A stretch of DNA of 64,000 nucleotides from Nibribacter koreensis (lineage in GTDB: Bacteria; Bacteroidota; Bacteroidia; Cytophagales; Hymenobacteraceae). This document shows positions 60,146 through 64,000 of the stretch, in pieces (the stretch's first letter is position 1; every line of letters starts with the position of its first letter). Both the position numbers and the translations under genes were made by a program. The stretch is from the NCBI RefSeq assembly GCF_039541795.1, contig NZ_BAABGX010000001.1:62001-126000 (forward strand), given 5' to 3'. Below the pieces are notes generated by a model. The model worked only from the letters and a program-made list of their open reading frames with translations. It was not told where the DNA came from and did no database searches.

Positions 60146-60385
60146 TTATTGTACCCAAGAGCGACGCTCATCAAAGTGGTTACAACCAAACATGGCACCG
60201 GTGATCATTTCAAACTGTTTAGGCTTAGAGTCCTCAGGACCTTCATGCACCAAAGGCAACACGTATTCTGGGTTCATGGCGTGCTGGCCGGTGAGCTCAT
60301 CACACACGCCAAACTGATTGCTTTGGGTTTCTACTATCTTAGAGTCTTGGGCCCAGTGGGCACAATGATTGCAAGTGGCTTCCAT
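60146..60385 (-). CDS. Small Cys-rich protein, possible zinc binder
   Basis: The 79-residue product has CNHCAHW near its N-terminus, FGVCDE in the middle and FGCNHF near the end, four Cys and several His spaced like a small metal-binding fold. No signal peptide is seen. The start ATG at 60385 gives MEATCNHCAHWAQD. It is convergent with the 59635 gene, sharing the terminator region. Family unknown to me; the regular Cys pattern argues that it is a real gene rather than a chance frame. Confidence 0.7.
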   Translation of the reverse strand: MEATCNHCAHWAQDSKIVETQSNQFGVCDELTGQHAMNPEYVLPLVHEGPEDSKPKQFEMITGAMFGCNHFDERRSWVQ

Positions 60386-60541
60386 ATCTATATACCGTTA
60401 AGGTGAAACATCTATTTATAAGGTTATACCCATATAGGGCCCAAGTATGTTTCACGGCGTCAGCATATTTAAGTAATTTAGAATAGTACTAAATTAATCT
60501 AATGAACAGCTAGCATAGAAGCTGGCCTAGTAGCAAGATGG

Positions 60542-61381
60542 TTAGCGTACAGGTAACTCTGCTAAGTATTTCTGACAGTATTCGTCTTTTAACTGAGCAC
60601 CCAGTGAGTAGTAATACCTGGCTTTCTGTAGATTAGGAGGCGTGTCAAAGGTGCCGTTGGCATAGAGGTCGCCCAGGCGCCGGATGGACTCTATGTCCTG
60701 GCGGGTAGCGCCGTATTCATATAGCGCAATAGCCTTGTCCATGGCCACCGGCACGTCATGTAATCCCAGATGATAAACCTGCGCGAGGTCATAGTAGGCC
60801 TGGGCTTCGCCGAGGGCAATTTTAGCCAGGTATTTCTTTACGTATTCTAATCCCTCCGTATTATGCTGCAGGTCTTGGGTATAGGTAGCCGCCTGCAACG
60901 GTCTGGTTTCCATGAAGACCGTGTCAATAGAAACTGGTTGCCTTTTTAAAGGAACCTCGCCGGAAAGCGACACTACATATTTTTGCTTGTTGCCCACCAA
61001 TACCAGGGTTTTAGCCAATTCTGGTTTCATATCTACCAAAGACGCGTTGTAGAGCCTGATCACGTTGCCGTCGCCTTCAATGATGAGTACGTCTCTGGCA
61101 GGACTGTCAAAGAAGACGGGATTGTGCTGAATGACTTCCAGCAGGTTATTAGAACCCTTGAACACCACCCGCGTGCCGCCGCCAGAACCCGAGGGCGTGC
61201 CCGTGGTGATTACCTGCACTTGGTTGTTGTGGCCGGTAGAGGTAGGTTCAGCAGTATAGGGGCGGGCAGCAGGTTTTGCCTTTTGCGTAACCGACGCAGG
61301 AGCCGCCGTTGGGACAGGTTTGGAAGGGGCGCAGGAGAGGAGGAACAAAAGCACCAAGGCCGGACATAAACGGACAATCAT
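60542..61381 (-). CDS. Lipoprotein with Sel1-like C-terminal repeats
   Basis: I use the ATG at 61381 (MIVRLCPALVLLFLLSC, lipobox Cys17), 279 residues; the open frame extends 23 codons upstream without a recognisable start. A Pro/Ala/Thr linker follows, then a beta-rich middle (VVFKGSNNLLEVIQHNPVFF, DVLIIEGDGNVIRLYN) and C-terminal Sel1/TPR-like units (AQAYYDLAQVYHLGLHDVPV, IESIRRLGDLYANGTFDTPP, KARYYYSLGAQLKDEYC). It is probably anchored in the membrane facing the periplasm. Its role is unknown. Confidence 0.8.
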   Translation of the reverse strand: MIVRLCPALVLLFLLSCAPSKPVPTAAPASVTQKAKPAARPYTAEPTSTGHNNQVQVITTGTPSGSGGGTRVVFKGSNNLLEVIQHNPVFFDSPARDVLIIEGDGNVIRLYNASLVDMKPELAKTLVLVGNKQKYVVSLSGEVPLKRQPVSIDTVFMETRPLQAATYTQDLQHNTEGLEYVKKYLAKIALGEAQAYYDLAQVYHLGLHDVPVAMDKAIALYEYGATRQDIESIRRLGDLYANGTFDTPPNLQKARYYYSLGAQLKDEYCQKYLAELPVR

Positions 61382-61677
61382 CTGGTAAATTAGGTTGTCT
61401 AATGGGTTGAAAGAGGCTGCTATAAGTAAACGACCTTGTACCTGTAACAAGTAGGCGCCGCACTGGGAGAGAAGTAGCCTAGGTCATTGGATACTGGAAG
61501 GTACAGAAAAATTGCGTGCCTTTAAAAGCCTTGGCGGGGTGGGCCTATAGCTCCTTGAGATTGGCAACCACAGACTGCCAAGAGGGTTGGGACATGCGCA
61601 TCTTTTTAGGGTGGCAGGCATCTTCCCGTGAGAATCGCCGTATTCTACACCACCATCAAACCTTACACGCTACAACT

Positions 61678-62034
61678 ATGGAAAATAACCTAGAACCTAA
61701 ATCACTAGCCGACCTGATTCAAAACCCATCTGAGATTTCTGCCATCATCTCAGACCCGGCAGAATCTGGCGTCAAGTTTTACCAGTCCCTGCACAACAAG
61801 GATAAATCATACGTGGCCTTCGCGGCGGGCGTGGGGCTATTGGCCTATGGCTTGTACTTGAGCAGATCTGGGAGTTCAGCCAGCAAAAGCGGAAGCTCCA
61901 ACCAAGGCAGTAGCGCTAAAGGAAATACCATTTCCGCTTCCACCGCTGGTACTGGCGGTCAAAGCAGCGCTACAACTGGCGAAGGCAACAAAAACACCAG
62001 CACTAAAGAGCTGAATGTGAAAAAGAACAAATAG
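61678..62034 (+). CDS. Small single-helix membrane protein with Ser/Gly/Thr tail
   Basis: I use the ATG at 61678 (MENNLEPKSLADLIQNPSEI), 118 residues; 54 codons of open frame upstream look non-coding. One hydrophobic helix (YVAFAAGVGLLAYGLYLS) is followed by a low-complexity Ser/Gly/Asn/Thr tail ending in KELNVKKNK. No family is recognised. A terminator lies 21 bp after the stop. Confidence 0.75.
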   Translation: MENNLEPKSLADLIQNPSEISAIISDPAESGVKFYQSLHNKDKSYVAFAAGVGLLAYGLYLSRSGSSASKSGSSNQGSSAKGNTISASTAGTGGQSSATTGEGNKNTSTKELNVKKNK

Positions 62035-62054
62035 CTTTCACCAATGCTTTTAAG

Positions 62055-62088
62055 AAAAGAGGCGCAGAAATATCTGCGCCTCTTTTTT
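62055..62088 (+). terminator. Rho-independent terminator of the 61678 gene
   Basis: AAAAGAGGCGCAGA pairs with TCTGCGCCTCTTTT around AATA, followed by TT. Confidence 0.85.
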
Positions 62089-62113
62089 GTGCCTTCTAGT
62101 TTGCCGTCAGACG

Positions 62114-62151
62114 CGTTTTTGCCCTGTTTTCCAAGAAATAGCCCAAAAACG
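62114..62151. repeat. 38-bp palindromic repeat, copy 22 of 23
   Basis: Left GCCCTG, centre CA-A-like, right GAAATAGCCCAAAAACG. First of two copies in the gene-free region 62035-63084. Confidence 0.8.
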
Positions 62152-62279
62152 CACTAGTGCAGTTCCTTTTCCCTCTAGGGAGAAGGTTAAGTTTAGAAGA
62201 TTGGCGTTCCATAAAGTAGAGACCAGGCACTGCCTTGTCTTTGGCGCATTGCCTCTTTCTGTCAGTTTTATCTGCTGGT

Positions 62280-62925
62280 GTCAACACCCCCCTTAGAGCT
62301 ACGCTCGGTGCCTCAAACTCCCGTTTGGGCAACCCTCAAGGGGGGAGTCTGCGGTTGAAGCCGTCCTAGGAGCAGACGCTACTTGTTTGGAGACTCGCCT
62401 AGGGAGGATATACGTTTAGCAGGGGCAGTTGCTACAAACGCTCGCAGGTGCTATGCGCGCCACAAGGTCCTTTGAGTAGTAGCAGTTCTATATGGCAAGC
62501 GCCCTCGTCATCCCCCTACCCCCTTCAAAGGGGGACGGAATGCGCCGGTTGAAGCCAGGGCTTCAGGGCAGTTGAAAACTGCCTGCATCATGGGTCCAAG
62601 TCAAAGACTTGAACCATGGCCACGGGAATGGAGATGGTTACAACCGTGCCTTGGCACGCGTGCCTCTGCAGCGATAAGGACGGCCATTACCTATAAACAC
62701 CAGGATTAGCCATCCAGCTTATACAGAATTGGGACCGAAACCAGTCTTGGTTCTGAGCGCCTCTGTTGTTTCGTCGCCCGGCAGGGCGGGGCCGAAGGCC
62801 CAGAGTACAACAGCAGTGCGAAGGGCCAGGACGAGGCCCCGCGGCCATGAGCGCTTACCAGAAAAGATGAAACATTAAAGGTAGTGCGCACCGGAACAAG
62901 CGAAATCTCCAAGGGAACAGTCAAC
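62280..62925 (+). repeat. Composite intergenic repeat, copy C
   Basis: Contains AACACCCCCC...CAACCCTCAAGGGGGG (62282-62347), TACCCCCTTCAAAGGGGG (about 62516), the AAGTCAAAGACTTGAACC near-palindrome (62600), the cgtgcc-tt-ggcacg stem (62645-62658) and the G/C-rich core (62750-62870). It lacks the GTTGGTG hairpin end. No independent gene is visible apart from the 72-codon minus-strand ORF noted in the findings. Confidence 0.75.
62757..62819 (+). other. Possible three-way-junction RNA, copy C
   Basis: Same stems as 59046-59108; only the last loop differs (GAA for AAA). On the minus strand it lies within a 72-codon ORF (62706-62924). Confidence 0.35.
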
Positions 62926-62949
62926 GGAAATGCATCAAAAAAAGACTTC

Positions 62950-62987
62950 TATTTTCCGCCTGATTTCCTCAAAACAAGCCAAAAACG
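62950..62987. repeat. 38-bp palindromic repeat, copy 23 of 23
   Basis: Diverged left arm (TATTTTCCGCCTGATTTC), right arm AAAACAAGCCAAAAACG. It lies just past the composite repeat. Confidence 0.8.
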
Positions 62988-63060
62988 GAAGCTGTCTAAA
63001 TACAAAGGCCTCACAAGTTTATAGTACCTGTGAGGCCTGTGCGTCTATTGCCAAACAATT

Positions 63061-63080
63061 AGCAATTAACAATCAGCAAT
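63061..63080. repeat. 20-bp repeat shared exactly with 48641-48660
   Basis: AGCAATTAACAATCAGCAAT, ending 4 bp before the stop of the second HrpB-like gene. Confidence 0.7.
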
Positions 63081-63084
63081 TATT

Positions 63085-64000
63085 TTACCTCCACTCCACC
63101 TTCGGAAACCGTGCCTTCAAAGAGCCGCGCATCAAGCGGTATTCTTCCTGCCAGAAGTAATGCAGGCTGTTCACCACTTTCAAAGGCTTTAAATCTGGAG
63201 TAAGCAGGTGCAAAGCCACGCCCACGTCGCCGCCGTCTACGGTGGGGTTATGCTCCCAGTCAAAGACGTCCTGCAGGCGCACTTCCATGATGGGGGGCTG
63301 GGCATTGTCTGGGTAGTACAGTTCCACTGGATGGCTGTCTGGCAAAGCCAAAGTAGCAGGAGCCAGTTCTTCCAGCCGCTCACGTTGTTCTTTACCCAAC
63401 ATATTTTGCAGTAGCGGCAACAAGTCAATATCCAGGAGGTCCTGGCCAATCTGGACGTCTTCCAGATGGTAGGCCAGCCACTCGTTGCAGGTCATGAGCA
63501 GGGTAGGGGTACTGATATCGGGGAAGCCTTCGGTGGGGTGCCATTTTCTAAGACACAGCACGCGGTTCTGAAACTGCTTGACGGCCTCAGAGAAGTTCAG
63601 CCAGTCCTCGCCTTCGCGTTTGATGGTTTCGCAGATGGCTTGCACTAAGAAACGCTCGTCAGGCTCGGGTAGGGGTTTGCTTTGGAGCACGATGGAGCCA
63701 ATGCGCATGTCGCGGGAAGCGGTTAATTCGCCTTCCTCAGGGTCCCAGGAGACTACGTCTTTCTGCTTGACTAGCGGGGCCAGGTCTTTGGGGTTGAGCG
63801 GCGAGGCCAGGAAAATGCGGCCCGGACCATCGCCGCCGGCGTGCAGGTGCGCAATGGCCAGCCAGGGGTCATGGGCCAGGTCATCGCGGTGGCCGGCAGA
63901 GGCGTACTTGCCGTTGGCCAGCTGGAACTGGGCGTTGTTGCCGGGCCTCGCGTAGGCGATGCGCTCTGGGTAGCAGTTGGCCAGCAACACGCCGGTTTCA
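63085..64000 (-). CDS. Second HrpB-like helicase, C-terminal part (5' end outside window)
   Basis: The frame enters from the right edge; the visible 305 residues match the HrpB C-terminal region: LLANCYPERIAYARPG, FQLANGKYASAG, WLAIAHLHAGG, RIFLASPLNPKDLAPLV, then LRKWHPTEGFPDIS and the ending GVALHLLTPDLKPLKVVNSL. It differs clearly from the hrpB at 35128, ending RFPKVEWR rather than RYPKHHWPEDP, so it is a paralogue rather than a recent duplicate. Helicase motifs would lie beyond the window. Confidence 0.88.
   Translation of the reverse strand, partial: ETGVLLANCYPERIAYARPGNNAQFQLANGKYASAGHRDDLAHDPWLAIAHLHAGGDGPGRIFLASPLNPKDLAPLVKQKDVVSWDPEEGELTASRDMRIGSIVLQSKPLPEPDERFLVQAICETIKREGEDWLNFSEAVKQFQNRVLCLRKWHPTEGFPDISTPTLLMTCNEWLAYHLEDVQIGQDLLDIDLLPLLQNMLGKEQRERLEELAPATLALPDSHPVELYYPDNAQPPIMEVRLQDVFDWEHNPTVDGGDVGVALHLLTPDLKPLKVVNSLHYFWQEEYRLMRGSLKARFPKVEWR

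Noticed and set aside
163..62987. Regularly recurring palindromes as a CRISPR array
   Set aside because: Copies are kilobases apart, separated by genes, and no cas genes are present.
163..62987. All 38-bp palindromes as ordinary rho-independent terminators
   Set aside because: Stems lack a following T run, some lie upstream of genes in divergent gaps, and several sit next to a separate strong terminator.

Overview
The window looks like a chromosomal segment of a Bacteroidota bacterium, most likely in or near the Hymenobacteraceae (Rufibacter/Pontibacter-like); the genus is an inference. Reasons: a type IX secretion sorting domain on a giant secreted protein, a TAnnTTTG-type promoter element before the pst cluster, an O/P-type porin in front of pst genes, many weak or absent Shine-Dalgarno sites, and intergenic repeat classes typical of this phylum. 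I see no rRNA, tRNA, CRISPR array, prophage or intact insertion sequence.

Layout. 0-7 kb: end of a membrane protein, a KptA/Tpt1 RNA 2'-phosphotransferase, a tricorn-like protease, a beta-lactamase-fold serine hydrolase, and a leucine-rich-repeat protein kinase. 7.1-13.5 kb: a phosphate-starvation cluster (porin, pstS, pstC, pstA, pstB, phoU) preceded by four 7-bp direct repeats at 11-bp spacing that look like a Pho box. 13.6-21 kb: amidase, a DmpA-type peptidase overlapping a class IV aminotransferase, an ECF sigma/anti-sigma pair, an ankyrin protein and an M28 peptidase. 21.2-33.5 kb: an A/T-richer glycan island (glycosyltransferases, WecB, Glf, Wzm/Wzt exporter, then a convergent O-antigen ligase), consistent with a galactofuranose-containing surface polysaccharide. 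33.8-47 kb: WalJ-like hydrolase, HrpB helicase, a 1483-residue NHL/IPT secreted protein, a subtilase, aspartase and a PAP2 phosphatase. 47-64 kb: hypothetical genes, a CheB-CheR-PAS-kinase hybrid behind a kinase-less bacteriophytochrome, SelO, small membrane and lipoprotein genes, and the 3' end of a second HrpB-like gene.

The most striking non-coding signal is a 38-bp near-perfect palindrome found 23 times, nearly always between genes and never inside a gene once starts are corrected. It is absent from the glycan island. Several ORFs open inside a palindrome, giving false N-termini of the type M-A-[CY]-F-P-E-N; I moved those starts downstream. A second family is a composite repeat of several hundred bases, with good copies at 58.6-59.3 and 62.3-62.9 kb and a rearranged inverted copy at 48.2-48.6 kb. 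Its core folds on paper into a three-way junction and also carries a 72-codon ORF on the minus strand in both good copies. Arrays of degenerate 7-bp units form a third class.

All calls come from reading the sequence and family knowledge; no database search was run.
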